Assembly (NCBI GenBank): GCA_039105265.1
Contig: JAPFFF010000015.1
Location: forward strand, 496,001 to 560,000
Direction of reading: 5' to 3'
Length of the DNA: 64,000 nucleotides
Origin: Tritrichomonas musculus
Taxonomy: Eukaryota; Parabasalia; Tritrichomonadida; Tritrichomonadidae
Of the stretch, positions 21,552-31,209 are shown one piece after another (within the stretch, counting starts at the first letter, position 1; every line of letters starts with the position of its first letter). The translations under genes and the position numbers were made by a program. Below the pieces are notes generated by a model. The model saw only the letters and a program-made list of their open reading frames with translations, did no database searches and had not been told where the DNA came from.

Positions 21552-22490
21552 TTATTTGGCATCTTCTTCTTCTCCACCTGACTTCTTTTCATCTTGGTCA
21601 TCTTTTTGGATTTCTTCTGGTTTCCTACGAATTATATTGACCTTTAGACGTTTATAGTATTTCTTTCCATTTTCGTCGATCATCTGAGCACGGAGGTAAT
21701 ACTCAACCTTAAGAGGTGATCCCTTCCATGCAATAAATGGCCATATATCTTTTGATCCAAGGAAGTATCGAATTGGAATATGATCACCTCTAACAGGTGC
21801 TCCATCCATCAATTCAACTGTATCAACAATCGTTCTTTCTTTAATATATTTTCCGCCATTTTCATAATTCTCAACACAATATAAAGAGACATTCATATGA
21901 ACTACTTTTAATTTGACAAGAATAAAATACGCTCTCCCAATAACGCATTCATGACAATCAAAATCTGATTTTGGAAAGATAAATTCGATATGTAGAATAT
22001 TTGTCATACCAATTTCATTGTGAATAGGTTGTGGATCGTTTTCATGGGAAAATAAGAAAACAAGAAATTGCGCTGTCTCTTTAAAGTCAACAATTCTGTG
22101 AATAACTTTAAATTCTATTCCATATTCTACGTTTGTATTTGGCCCATAATACGAAGAAACTGGAAAATCTAATTTGTCGAAGCTAAAATCCATATCCATT
22201 GGTGAAGATAATTCACCAGGTGGCGCGAGAGTTTGCGTTCTTTCAAAAAATCGCGAGAGAACATCTCCATTTTTCGTTGTGAATTGTCCATATATGGTAA
22301 GATTGATTCCTCGATGACTATCTGGCTTTCCTGGAGGTAGAATAACTTCAAGATGGCCTTCGACAACGTCATCCTTTAAAAACGCTGGATAATCGAGGTT
22401 TGAATAATTTTTTGTATAGTTTTCAAGAGCTGGATTCCCTTTAATTGTGATTTTTACAGTAGGATTGTTATTTAAAAGTTTCCCAATCAT
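21552..22490 (-). CDS. VPS26: Retromer subunit VPS26
   Basis: A 312-residue arrestin-fold subunit of retromer, the endosome-to-Golgi recycling coat. Recognisable conserved blocks are SHRGINLTIYGQF in the N-lobe, then EIGMTNILHIEFIFPKSDF, VIGRAYFILVKLKVVHMNVSL and DGAPVRGDHIPIRYFL, and finally VEYYLRAQMIDENGKKYYKR with IIRRKPEE near the end of the C-lobe. Length matches the family (about 300-330), with a short acidic tail (EEEDAK). VPS29, the phosphoesterase-fold partner, is encoded 4 kb away on the same strand. VPS35 is not in the window. Confidence 0.95.
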   Translation of the reverse strand: MIGKLLNNNPTVKITIKGNPALENYTKNYSNLDYPAFLKDDVVEGHLEVILPPGKPDSHRGINLTIYGQFTTKNGDVLSRFFERTQTLAPPGELSSPMDMDFSFDKLDFPVSSYYGPNTNVEYGIEFKVIHRIVDFKETAQFLVFLFSHENDPQPIHNEIGMTNILHIEFIFPKSDFDCHECVIGRAYFILVKLKVVHMNVSLYCVENYENGGKYIKERTIVDTVELMDGAPVRGDHIPIRYFLGSKDIWPFIAWKGSPLKVEYYLRAQMIDENGKKYYKRLKVNIIRRKPEEIQKDDQDEKKSGGEEEDAK

Positions 22491-22932
22491 CGAAATGTCA
22501 CTTTTTTTATATTGAATTTTTCATAAGATAGATTGTAAATTATCAAATTCAACGACAATATAAACGGTCGCTAATGAAACGAATTGAAAAAATTGTTTTG
22601 ATTTAATTGAAAAAGTTTTAAGTTTATGTCCTTCTTCTCAAATGAAAAAAAAAAGTTTAGAAAAAGTTGAGAGCATTGAACAATTTTGTATTGTGTCCAA
22701 ATCAAACCTCATTTCCTTACCAATTGATTTATATTTTGCCTTATCAATTGATTCATATACTTTCACTAATGTTTTTCATTAATTAATCATCAATATTTAA
22801 AAAAAGAAAGATAAAAACAAATAGCTCTATTTAATATAATAATTATTAATAAATGATTACAATAGTAACATATAAAAAATAAAATGGAATGACGACTCAA
22901 ATATCTTCCAGCAATATTATTATATAATGAAG
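22491..22932. other. Intergenic gap
   Basis: AT-rich promoter/3' region between VPS26 and the kinase. It contains a short imperfect repeat (ATTGATTTATATTTTGCC / ATTGATTCATATACTTTC near 22,722-22,760). No gene. Confidence 0.4.
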
Positions 22933-24165
22933 TTATCGAATGCTCAAAATTCTTTTCATTCTTGGGTTCTGTTGCTTATCAGCACTTTGTTTTGGTTTTG
23001 CCAAGCAATGACGTTGTTGTGGCTGTGGTTTTTGATAAATGGGTCTATGTGTCATTGGTCTCGGTTCATCAGGTAAAGAAATTTTTCCTCTTTCTCTAAT
23101 TAATGGTTGGTCAGATGTTCGAACCGGACTCCACCAATCTAAATCAGAAATCATTTTCATCTCAGGAGAAGATACATCAGTTATACTTTTTCGAATTGGA
23201 ACTCCTTGTTTTAGCTGGATTCGATTTTCAATTGGCTTAACAATATCCGCTTTTTTATTGTATGTTGGTAATGGTAAATTAACATTTCTTAAATTAAATG
23301 GAATTTTTATAATGGATAATAATTTTTCTTGTAGTGGCAAATTTTCCACATTTATATAGGATTTGATAAGAGACATCCTTTCCTTAATGCATTGCATATT
23401 CATTAATTCTTCACAGCTTGGTCTTAATTCTGGATCAACTTGTAATAAACGTCGAACAACAGATATCAAATCAACGGAATACCTTTTTGGAATTTGGTAT
23501 TTCCCGAGACATACTCGAGCTGCTAACTCTTTTTGATCCCTACCTGTAAAAGGATAGGAAAATGTCATCATTTCATAAAGAAGAACACCGAGTGACCACA
23601 TGTCGCTTTTTTGATCGTAAGGACAGCGTTTCCAAACTTCAGGTGCTATATATAAAGGTGTGCCAATTTGTGTTCGTGCAAGTTGTGTAGAAAGCAAAAC
23701 AGTAGAAACACCTAAATCTGCAATTTTTAGTAAATCTGGAGCAGCAAGAAGTATGTTAGCGCTTTTTAGATCGCGATGGACAACACCGCACGAATGAAGA
23801 GCTTTAAGGCCTTCGAGTAATTGAAGTAAATAAGTCCAAATAATCTCTTCTCTAAGATGGTGTCCTTTAACTTTTCTTCTTTGAATTAAATGGGCCAAAT
23901 CCCCTAATTTGGCATATTCTGTAACAATACATAATCTTTTATTATCGCAAAAAGCTTCAAAGAAACGAATAATAAACGGCGAAGTAAAAGATGCCATTAA
24001 GCGTATTTCGTTTACTGAGTCTTCGATTTCACTGTGAGATAAATCACGAAGATTAACAACTTTAACGGCATAAGTTTTCCCATCACTTAAGCGAATTGCT
24101 TTGTAAACGCATCCATATGTTCCTCTTCCTAAAGTCTTTTGATCAATAAAACCACGCAAATTCAT
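22933..24165 (-). CDS. NEK-like serine/threonine protein kinase
   Basis: A 410-residue protein kinase. The catalytic domain occupies residues 5-260 with every essential element: GRGTYG loop (13-18), AVK lysine (35), E53 in helix C, HRDLKSAN (130-137), DLG in place of DFG (150-152), and APE (174-176). The DLG motif, the GTPLYIAPEVW activation segment and the small N-lobe starting at the first residue are typical of NIMA-related kinases, which act in cell cycle and flagellar/basal-body control. The 150-residue tail is basic and Pro/Gln-rich without coiled coil and could be regulatory. It should be catalytically active; substrate unknown. Confidence 0.9.
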   Translation of the reverse strand: MNLRGFIDQKTLGRGTYGCVYKAIRLSDGKTYAVKVVNLRDLSHSEIEDSVNEIRLMASFTSPFIIRFFEAFCDNKRLCIVTEYAKLGDLAHLIQRRKVKGHHLREEIIWTYLLQLLEGLKALHSCGVVHRDLKSANILLAAPDLLKIADLGVSTVLLSTQLARTQIGTPLYIAPEVWKRCPYDQKSDMWSLGVLLYEMMTFSYPFTGRDQKELAARVCLGKYQIPKRYSVDLISVVRRLLQVDPELRPSCEELMNMQCIKERMSLIKSYINVENLPLQEKLLSIIKIPFNLRNVNLPLPTYNKKADIVKPIENRIQLKQGVPIRKSITDVSSPEMKMISDLDWWSPVRTSDQPLIRERGKISLPDEPRPMTHRPIYQKPQPQQRHCLAKPKQSADKQQNPRMKRILSIR

Positions 24166-24309
24166 TCGAATAAAAATTTGAAAGAATTACAACTAAACGT
24201 ACAGATTTGTCTTTCAAAGTGAATATATTCAATATTCAAATTTGCACAATTTTGAATAAATTGAAAAAAATGAATGATTCAAAATTTCTATTAATAGATA
24301 ATATTTTGT

Positions 24310-25989
24310 TTATACAATTTCATTATACATTGATTCAAGTCCGACTTCTTTTAAGAATTTGGGCAAGTCTTCTTCTTCATCTATAGATAGTAATTCACTA
24401 ACTTGGCTTAGTTCTGTTTGTACCAATTTTACAGATAATGGCTTACATTCTTCAATAAATTTATTGATTGATTTATCAATCGGAGAATCTTTAGGTATAT
24501 CAATATGGCCAGAATCTGTAAAAATGAACAAAGATGGAAAACTTTTTACTACAAAAATAAATCCTCCTTTTCTTTTCTTCTCTTCAACACTAAATACAGT
24601 TTCAACATAAGTGTTTGTATCTTTCCAAATTTCTATATTATAAGAAAATTGAGCATCAACAGCTGTTGGTGATGATAGTGAGAGTAAAGATCCCATTGTT
24701 AATCTATCCCAAAACATAGTTGTAAGGGCTGGATGAGATTTTGCAATGAATGCCATTTTAATAACTGGTCGCAGATGAGGATAAGCAACAAGAACTGCAC
24801 CTAATTCTTTCAATTTGTTTTCGATATGTGTTGACATTTCAGATGGAGGAAGGCTTTGAGCTTCTTTCAGCCAAGAATAAAAAAGCATTGATGGTGATGC
24901 TGATTTTAATACAGTTGGAAGTGTATTTGATATTTTGAATTCGTTACTGATAATGCGGAATAATTGCGACAATCTATTTGTCTTTGGATTCCATCGAGTA
25001 AATTTGACAACGCATTGCATTGCTTGGAAGCGAAGTCTGTCATCTGCTTCTGGTGGCGTAATTTCAAATGATAAGGATGCTGTATGAGAAGGTAATACTG
25101 GAATTCGAACATAATTATCACACACTTCTGATGCTAAAAAAGGCGATGGTATATATTTTGCCGAATATGCGACACCTGATCTAAAAACAGCTAAAAGTTG
25201 AAAAGCAAACTCGCGTTCAATATCTGATACCATGTAGGATGGAAGATCATCTTTGTTTATAAATGGATTAAAAACTTTTGATAAACCTGGACATGCTTGA
25301 ATAATGTCTGATAAAAATGGTGAAAATGAAGTACCAAAAAAAAATAAGTCTATTCTAATTTCGCTTGCGTATTCTTTCCTGAATGCGTCAATTAAACGAG
25401 GTTTAGGGGTTTCATTGCTTGGTGTTTGAATAAATATTCTAACCCAGCAAGGATGCATTAATGTGGGTAATAATTGGCAGATACATTCTTCTGCTTTTTC
25501 AAATGGAATCGATGATTCTGGAAAAGGGATTGAATCAAATTCTGAAAGAATTTGTGAAACACATCCTGTTGGGATGACATTTAAAGATTCAGTATAAGTG
25601 ACTATTGTTAAAGGTGCCTGCGGTGGGAGATGAGAAAGAAAATCTTTGACGATTGATTTATGTGCAGTAAAAATAAAAAGTGCATGTTGAAGTGGCTGTG
25701 CTTCTGCACTTTGAACAATTTCAATAACATTATTTTGAAGTTGTTCTTTAGGAACAGGTTCTGTAAGCTTCATTACTTGCGAGCAAACACTACAGCACCA
25801 AGCTTCAGGTGAGTATGCGCAGACTGAGCTTAAGTAGGAACGACAACGAGAGCATCTTGGTATTTTTGTTTTTTCGAATGGAAAAACGGTTGCATTTGCA
25901 TCTAAAGGCGAAACGCTGACAACTATTGGAATAGGTATTCCTGATGTAACCGATGAATGAGTTGGTAAAATCTCAAAAGTTGATAGCAT
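24310..25989 (-). CDS. Divergent Sec23-like COPII coat protein
   Basis: A 559-residue protein with a Sec23/Sec24-type zinc finger at residues 46-69 (RCSRCR ... WCCSVC, paired CxxC). A trunk/von Willebrand-like region follows (ALFIFTAHKSIVKDFL, APLTIVTYTESLNVIP). After that come a beta-rich block (IPVLPSHTASLSFEITPPEA), a helical region and a gelsolin-like end. This order matches Sec23, the GTPase-activating inner coat of ER-derived COPII vesicles. Sec23 is usually about 760 residues, so this is a short, divergent paralogue. I do not see a clear arginine-finger context, so GAP activity is uncertain. It could be a lineage-specific Sec23-related protein rather than the main Sec23. Confidence 0.72.
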   Translation of the reverse strand: MLSTFEILPTHSSVTSGIPIPIVVSVSPLDANATVFPFEKTKIPRCSRCRSYLSSVCAYSPEAWCCSVCSQVMKLTEPVPKEQLQNNVIEIVQSAEAQPLQHALFIFTAHKSIVKDFLSHLPPQAPLTIVTYTESLNVIPTGCVSQILSEFDSIPFPESSIPFEKAEECICQLLPTLMHPCWVRIFIQTPSNETPKPRLIDAFRKEYASEIRIDLFFFGTSFSPFLSDIIQACPGLSKVFNPFINKDDLPSYMVSDIEREFAFQLLAVFRSGVAYSAKYIPSPFLASEVCDNYVRIPVLPSHTASLSFEITPPEADDRLRFQAMQCVVKFTRWNPKTNRLSQLFRIISNEFKISNTLPTVLKSASPSMLFYSWLKEAQSLPPSEMSTHIENKLKELGAVLVAYPHLRPVIKMAFIAKSHPALTTMFWDRLTMGSLLSLSSPTAVDAQFSYNIEIWKDTNTYVETVFSVEEKKRKGGFIFVVKSFPSLFIFTDSGHIDIPKDSPIDKSINKFIEECKPLSVKLVQTELSQVSELLSIDEEEDLPKFLKEVGLESMYNEIV

Positions 25990-26409
25990 CTTCTGGATTA
26001 TTAGACCGTTTATGCATTTAAAAATAATTCAAATAATAAATTGAATAAATTTATAACAACTTTTATTTCAATGAATTGTTAAAAGTTCATTATATCCCTT
26101 TACATTTTATCGAAAAAAATAGAAATGGCCTTTTCCCGATTCACTAAAAGGATTGATGATTTTAGATTTTATTTTTTGCAAGGTTTTGCAGTTATAGCTA
26201 GAAAAATCAATTGATATTGCTTCTTTATTTATTTCATTTAACGCGAACAAATGAATTAAGATTTTAAAATGTAACTAAAAATTGTTTCTAATAGAAAATA
26301 TTAATGCTAGAAATTTAGTATTTGATGATTGAAATGCGAAATAAAAAAAAAATGATTATAAAGTATAAATAATAAATCATCTTTAGCAAAACGAAAATAG
26401 TTAAAATTT
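25990..26409. other. Intergenic gap
   Basis: AT-rich, between VPS29 and the Sec23-like gene. No gene or repeat seen. Confidence 0.5.
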
Positions 26410-26970
26410 TTACTCTTCCTCTTTTGAAAACTTTTGTTTGTTCACTTGAATATTTCCCTCTTTATCAAGTGTGTAAATATATGCTATTGCAGTGGTTGCC
26501 TGAACATTAAGTAAAATAAATGACGGTACTGGATTTGGATCATCTGCTGTGTAAGCTCCTGTAGCTGATCCTGGATCTAAATAGAAACAATCGTCGTATA
26601 CATAAGTGCTTGCTTGATGAGTTCCTCCGTGAATAAGGATGTCAACATTAAGTTCGCGTTGCTTGAGTGCGAGACGAGTTTGATCTGAAATTGGGAAAAG
26701 TTTATAACTACTAACAAGACCAACTTTGAAACCGCAAATTGGAATAACTACTTGTTCTGTGCATGGAATTGAATCATCATCGTATTCTCCTCTAACTATT
26801 TCGATTTCATTGCAGATTGTACGTAAAAAATCTAATTCAGATTTAATGCAAACATTGCCCGTGCATAAGATCTTATGGATTTTTCCTGGTTGAAGGTGTT
26901 CGCGGAACAGCTTACATATTTCGTGAGATTTATATGGAATGTGAAGATCACCAATAATAAGTACAAGCAT
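26410..26970 (-). CDS. VPS29: Retromer subunit VPS29
   Basis: A 186-residue calcineurin-like phosphoesterase-fold subunit of retromer. Conserved blocks: LVLIIGDLHIPYK at the N-terminus, KILCTGNVC, EIVRGEYDDD, DILIHGGTH, FYLDPGSATGAYTA and PSFILLNVQATTAIAYIY. Length matches human VPS29 (about 182). Several metal-site residues known in other VPS29 proteins differ: VRGD has become VRGE, the IHGHQ segment reads VSSYK, and SGHTH reads HGGTH. So it is probably purely structural. A TCAAAA sequence lies directly before the ATG. VPS26 is encoded 4 kb away on the same strand. Confidence 0.95.
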   Translation of the reverse strand: MLVLIIGDLHIPYKSHEICKLFREHLQPGKIHKILCTGNVCIKSELDFLRTICNEIEIVRGEYDDDSIPCTEQVVIPICGFKVGLVSSYKLFPISDQTRLALKQRELNVDILIHGGTHQASTYVYDDCFYLDPGSATGAYTADDPNPVPSFILLNVQATTAIAYIYTLDKEGNIQVNKQKFSKEEE

Positions 26971-27283
26971 TTTTGAAAAAATCGGTTCCTATCGTTATCA
27001 GAATTTGAAAATTTATTTTTCAATAGCATTATCAAAAGAAAAAAAAAAAATAAACTTTATGTAAAAAATAGCTTTGTTGTCATACCAATGGTATGATACC
27101 AAACAAATAACAATGTTTTTAAATAGCAAATTTTTCAAATAGAAAGAGATATTTATGAAAAAAATGATGAATGAAAGTTAGTTGCAAATATATGAAATAA
27201 AAATGGCGTAAACATTAAGTTTTATTAAGACAAAAAAAAAATTTCAAATAAAAATAAAAAAAAAAAATATATATAAAATCAAA
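26971..27283. other. Intergenic gap
   Basis: AT-rich. It holds one perfect short hairpin, CATACCAATGGTATG near 27,082-27,096. No gene. Confidence 0.4.
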
Positions 27284-29056
27284 TCATTTCTTAGGGGAGC
27301 CTGGAGGTGTATGCGACATTGTAGTAGATTTCCTTGGTTTGATATATTGTTTAACATCAATACCGTTGATTCCAAGTCCTATTGCAGGTTTAATTGTAGT
27401 TGCTGTAATCTTTGTCCTAATTGGTCTTGGTGAGTTTCTTGCTGTTTCTGAGAGTCCTCTGGCTCCACTTCCTCTGACTGTCTTTGGTCGTGAATTTTCT
27501 TTATGCCTTTTGACGATCTGTGACATTGGTACGATACATTTATCTCTTTCCCTTTCCATTGATTCAATTGTACTTTGAGTGTGTTGAAGTAAGCATTGCA
27601 TCTCTCTTCTTTGGCGTTGATCCATTGCTTCATAAGCAAGTCGCATATCAGCAACTGCTCTTCTTTGTGCTTCAGCTTGTTCTTCTCGTAATAAACGGTC
27701 TGCTTGAGCTTTGACTTCTTTTGCACGTTCAAAATTCTTCTGAAGGGCTAAATTTTGCTCAGTTGTTCGAAGGCGAATTAATTGTGGTGATGGTTTATTG
27801 TATTCAAGCATGTTTTCTGGTTTAGACCATTGTTCTTCGAATTCATTCATTTGGCGTTTGTGTTCTTCTTCAAGATCAGAAATTCGCTTTTGTTGTTCTT
27901 TTCGATAATCAGAAATACGTTCTTCCCATTCTTTAACGGATTTGTCATAATTTTCTTTTGCAGTTGCATGACGCTCTTCAGATTCTCGTCGCCTTGTTTC
28001 AGATAAAATTGCTTTTGGATCCGTTGCTGTGATTTGATTAAGGGTGTTGACTGCTTTTTCTAATTGAACCCCATACTCATATTTTTGATTTAAAGCTGCT
28101 TCTGTCATTTCTGATTCGATATATCGCCGAAGAGCAGGAATCATGTCATTTTCAGGAGCTTTATTGTTTTTGATTAGTCCATCAAGAGCTTGTTTAAGTT
28201 CTTCATCTGAATAATTCGATTCAGGAACTGGTTGTTCATAATAATTTCTTGTACTTCGACGTGGAGACGTAGCAGATTTTCTCTCAGATGGTTCTTGAAC
28301 TGGAGCAGAAGAGTTCTCATCTTCATTGTTATTTTCAGCTTCGTTCTCGGTTTCGTTTTCCTCATTTTTATTTTCATTCTCGCCTACAAGTGTTCCTGCT
28401 AAATCACCAAGTGTGCTAGTCAATGTTGAATCAAGTCCTTCTTTGTTCTCTGATTCGGTCTTTTCTTTCTCACTTTCTGCCCCTGTTTCAGACTTCTCTG
28501 TTTCACTTTTTTCTGTTTCGCTTTTTTCTGTTTCTGTTTTTTCTGTTTCACTTTTTTCTGTTTCACTTTTTTCTGTTTCACTTTTTTCAGTTTCGCCTTC
28601 TGTTTCTGTCTTTTCTTTATTTTCGTCATCATCTTTATTTTCTTGTGATTCTTCAGCTCCTGATTTTTCACCTTGACTTTCTGTCTCTTCTTTCTTTTCT
28701 TCATTGCTAGTCAAAGTTCCTGCCAATCCACTAACTTGATCTTCAAGTTTCGATTCATCCTGAGCATCGGATTCTTTTTCTGTCTCTTCGGTTGATTCTT
28801 TGGTTTCTTCTTTTTCTTCAGCATTATCTTGACTGTCGTTTTCACCTTTATTTGAATTGTTTTCATCATCTTCATTTTTAGATGCATTATCGTCAGCTGC
28901 TGTATCGTCTTTGTTTTCTGTACCGCCTGGAGTATCATCATTTTGTTCTTCGCTTGGCTTGCTTTCTTCATTATTTTCAGCTTCACCGCCGAATAAAGAA
29001 CTGGCAATTTGTTTAACTTGATCGAGTGAAGCTGGTTCTTCGTTAGAATCAGTCAT
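27284..29056 (-). CDS. Acidic repeat plus coiled-coil protein of unknown function
   Basis: A 590-residue protein in two halves. Residues 1-265 are extremely Glu/Asp/Asn/Lys-rich and disordered, with a short tandem TEKSE repeat at about 152-190 (15-bp DNA unit). Residues 275-510 are an ordered helical region: first SDEELKQALDGLIKNNKAPE and ALRRYIESEMTEAALNQKYE, then long heptad-type coiled coil rich in Arg/Glu (RISDLEEEHKRQMNEFEEQW). The tail is basic with Ser/Thr-Pro sites. There is no membrane segment. The helical part looks conserved and could bind cytoskeleton, but I do not recognise a family. The ATG at 29,056 follows TCAAG. Confidence 0.85.
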   Translation of the reverse strand: MTDSNEEPASLDQVKQIASSLFGGEAENNEESKPSEEQNDDTPGGTENKDDTAADDNASKNEDDENNSNKGENDSQDNAEEKEETKESTEETEKESDAQDESKLEDQVSGLAGTLTSNEEKKEETESQGEKSGAEESQENKDDDENKEKTETEGETEKSETEKSETEKSETEKTETEKSETEKSETEKSETGAESEKEKTESENKEGLDSTLTSTLGDLAGTLVGENENKNEENETENEAENNNEDENSSAPVQEPSERKSATSPRRSTRNYYEQPVPESNYSDEELKQALDGLIKNNKAPENDMIPALRRYIESEMTEAALNQKYEYGVQLEKAVNTLNQITATDPKAILSETRRRESEERHATAKENYDKSVKEWEERISDYRKEQQKRISDLEEEHKRQMNEFEEQWSKPENMLEYNKPSPQLIRLRTTEQNLALQKNFERAKEVKAQADRLLREEQAEAQRRAVADMRLAYEAMDQRQRREMQCLLQHTQSTIESMERERDKCIVPMSQIVKRHKENSRPKTVRGSGARGLSETARNSPRPIRTKITATTIKPAIGLGINGIDVKQYIKPRKSTTMSHTPPGSPKK

Positions 29057-29389
29057 CTTGAGATAGGGAAATTAACGTTTATATCAAATGTATGAAATGA
29101 TTCGGCCGTTAGAAAATTTTGAATGAATAATAATCGTTGAAAATTTTTTAATGTGGAGAAAAACCTAATAAATTTCCAATTTATTAAATCCATTTGCAAA
29201 ATAGCATATGGTAAAGCACAAAAAGTTAATCTCATGTAAAAAAATTCAGTATAATTAAATCAAATTTATTCTATATTAAAAAAAAAGTGTATTTGAATTT
29301 TAGATTAGTTTAACATTAATATTGTTATTAAATGCGTAAAATTTCTATTATTTCATATGAAATGTATGAAATTTATAAATATAACAAAT
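29057..29389. other. Intergenic gap
   Basis: AT-rich region between two minus-strand genes. Nothing recognisable. Confidence 0.5.
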
Positions 29390-30229
29390 TTATTCAGAAG
29401 GACGGAACTTCATAACATTGGGTTCTGGTTGCTTCTGTTGGTTAAAGTTGAAGTTCATTGTTCTCTGTGGTGGATTTGGGCGTTGTGGCTGTTGCCTCTG
29501 AGCTGTTGGATCTGGTTGTTCTCTACGAGTGCCGAATTTAAACTGTGGCATGTCCCTGCTATGGTGATTTGATATGTTTGGTTGTGATCGAACTGGAGGT
29601 TGTGTACGATAAAATGGTTGTGGTTGGGGTTGCTGCTGTTGTTGTTGCTGTTGTTGAGGTGGTGGTGGTTGTGAGACTTGTTGTCGTTGTCCCAGAACAA
29701 ATTTAGGCTGTTGATATGAATCGTTTTCATTTCTATAATTTCTATTATCAGGAACTGTGTCTTCTGTATTATCGTAAAATTGATTTCTTTTAGAAGAATA
29801 ATTTTTATGGGAACCTCCATAATTGTTATATTGGCCTCTTTGATATTGATGATTGCTATATGGATAGTCATCATTATTATCATTCATATAGTATTCTGTT
29901 TGATGTTGAGGATAATGAAATGTATTGGCTGATGAAACGCGTTGTATTTGTGGTTGATAACTTTCTTCTGTAGCAACTGGTTTTTCTTTGACTTTTTCTT
30001 TTTCTTCTTTTGTCTTATTCTCAAGATCGTTAAAACTAATAACTGGTCGTTTTTTAGTAGTTGAATTAGAAGAAGGTTTTCCCCAGTCTACAAAAACGGT
30101 CTTTTTTGCATTTTCATTTTCAGATTGGTCTTCATTATCTTCAGAATCTGAGGAATCAACTGAGATTTTGCCAACCCTTGCGTTCGCTTGGGTATTAAAC
30201 TGCATGATATTTTCATTCTTACTTTTCAT
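29390..30229 (-). CDS. Gln/Asn/Pro-rich disordered protein
   Basis: A 279-residue low-complexity protein. Features in order: an acidic Ser-rich stretch (VDSSDSEDNEDQSENEN, about 19-40), a short segment with FVDWGKPSS, a Tyr/Asn-rich middle (YSNHQYQRGQYNNYGG), a polyglutamine tract flanked by prolines (about 185-205), and an Arg/Gln/Pro tail with FKFGTRREQ and MNFNFNQQ. FVDWGKPSS and the repeated F-[KN]-F-[GN] motifs suggest a short-linear-motif hub, perhaps in RNA metabolism, but there is no known domain. The initiator-like TCATT ten bases before the ATG supports the start. This is the last intact gene before the mobile-element island. Confidence 0.75.
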   Translation of the reverse strand: MKSKNENIMQFNTQANARVGKISVDSSDSEDNEDQSENENAKKTVFVDWGKPSSNSTTKKRPVISFNDLENKTKEEKEKVKEKPVATEESYQPQIQRVSSANTFHYPQHQTEYYMNDNNDDYPYSNHQYQRGQYNNYGGSHKNYSSKRNQFYDNTEDTVPDNRNYRNENDSYQQPKFVLGQRQQVSQPPPPQQQQQQQQQPQPQPFYRTQPPVRSQPNISNHHSRDMPQFKFGTRREQPDPTAQRQQPQRPNPPQRTMNFNFNQQKQPEPNVMKFRPSE

Positions 30230-31209
30230 TGTTAGAAAAAATGATTAATTGGTCATAAATTGGGTTCTATTGAAAAAGTTACAAATTTTGCTTTGAATTT
30301 CATAAAGCCTTTATAATTGAATTTATAATATAAATTCTAACTTTGAATTTCATGGAACATCCACTCAAATAATAATGACACAAAAATTCATACATTTTTA
30401 AATGAAATTTATAAGAAGAAAAAGAAACAACATCAAAATAGTACACAATGTGCCAGTAGGCTTGTTATTTTCTGACTCTCGGGATCGATAATTGATTCAC
30501 TTTCTGATATTGATAAATGCACTGATAGTAGGGATATAAATTTGAGAGTACACGCCGATAGGGAGTACACATTCTATTCAATTTTTTTTGCAAAAGTACA
30601 GAGTACAAAGATACATGAAAAAAGTATGCGCATAAGAGTTCATGATCTGAAAAAATTATGTGAGATATCACAATTTAAAAATTTTTCTCTGAAAAAGCTG
30701 ATATAAATTACATTTTCAGTTTTTTTTGAAATTATAATATCACATTAAATACTTTATTTGAAACCCAACAAATAACATAATTAATATTAAATTTTCCTGT
30801 TATAATTAGTATTCCCTAAAAAAGTTGATAAATTTTGATATCACTTAAATTGATATCATCCAAACATTAGATATAGAAGCAAATTGCATTTAAAATACTA
30901 TCAATAGAATTTGTGTCATGATAAAATATGTAAAAAAGATTTTTGAATGTAATTTGAAGATTATTCTTTCTCCAATCTTTTGTTCCTGCCATTGAATATT
31001 CAATAGGCATTAACAACATTAATTGCATTATATTGAATCCAGTTGGATTGCATAAGGCCAAATATTTGAAAGGACTAGTTTTTTGTGAGTAGGATCTGTA
31101 TTTTTTTGTGAAATGCAAAAAAATACACTTTTTTTGTGACTAAAGTTGAACTTTTTGAAAAGAATCTAATTCATGTATAAATTATAGTTATCTTTAAGTT
31201 GATTAAAAA
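30230..31209. other. Gene-poor left edge of the mobile-element island
   Basis: No intact gene. A plus-strand stretch at about 30,474-30,707 stays open for about 77 codons (contains DINLRVHADREYTFYSIFFA). A minus-strand stretch at 30,867-31,118 reads KYRSYSQKTSPFKYLALC and PTGFNIMQLMLLMPIEYS. Both look more protein-like than the AT-rich background and may be decayed mobile-element or host fragments, but I cannot assign either. Confidence 0.35.
30240..30244 (-). promoter_or_regulatory. Initiator-like motif TCATT
   Basis: Minus-strand TCATT ten bases upstream of the ATG of the Gln-rich protein, matching the TCAYW initiator. Confidence 0.45.

Noticed and set aside
28423-28710. Plus-strand Phe/Leu-rich frames opposite the acidic coiled-coil gene
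   Set aside because: Antisense shadows of the Glu/Lys repeat; the minus frame has the coherent 590-residue protein.
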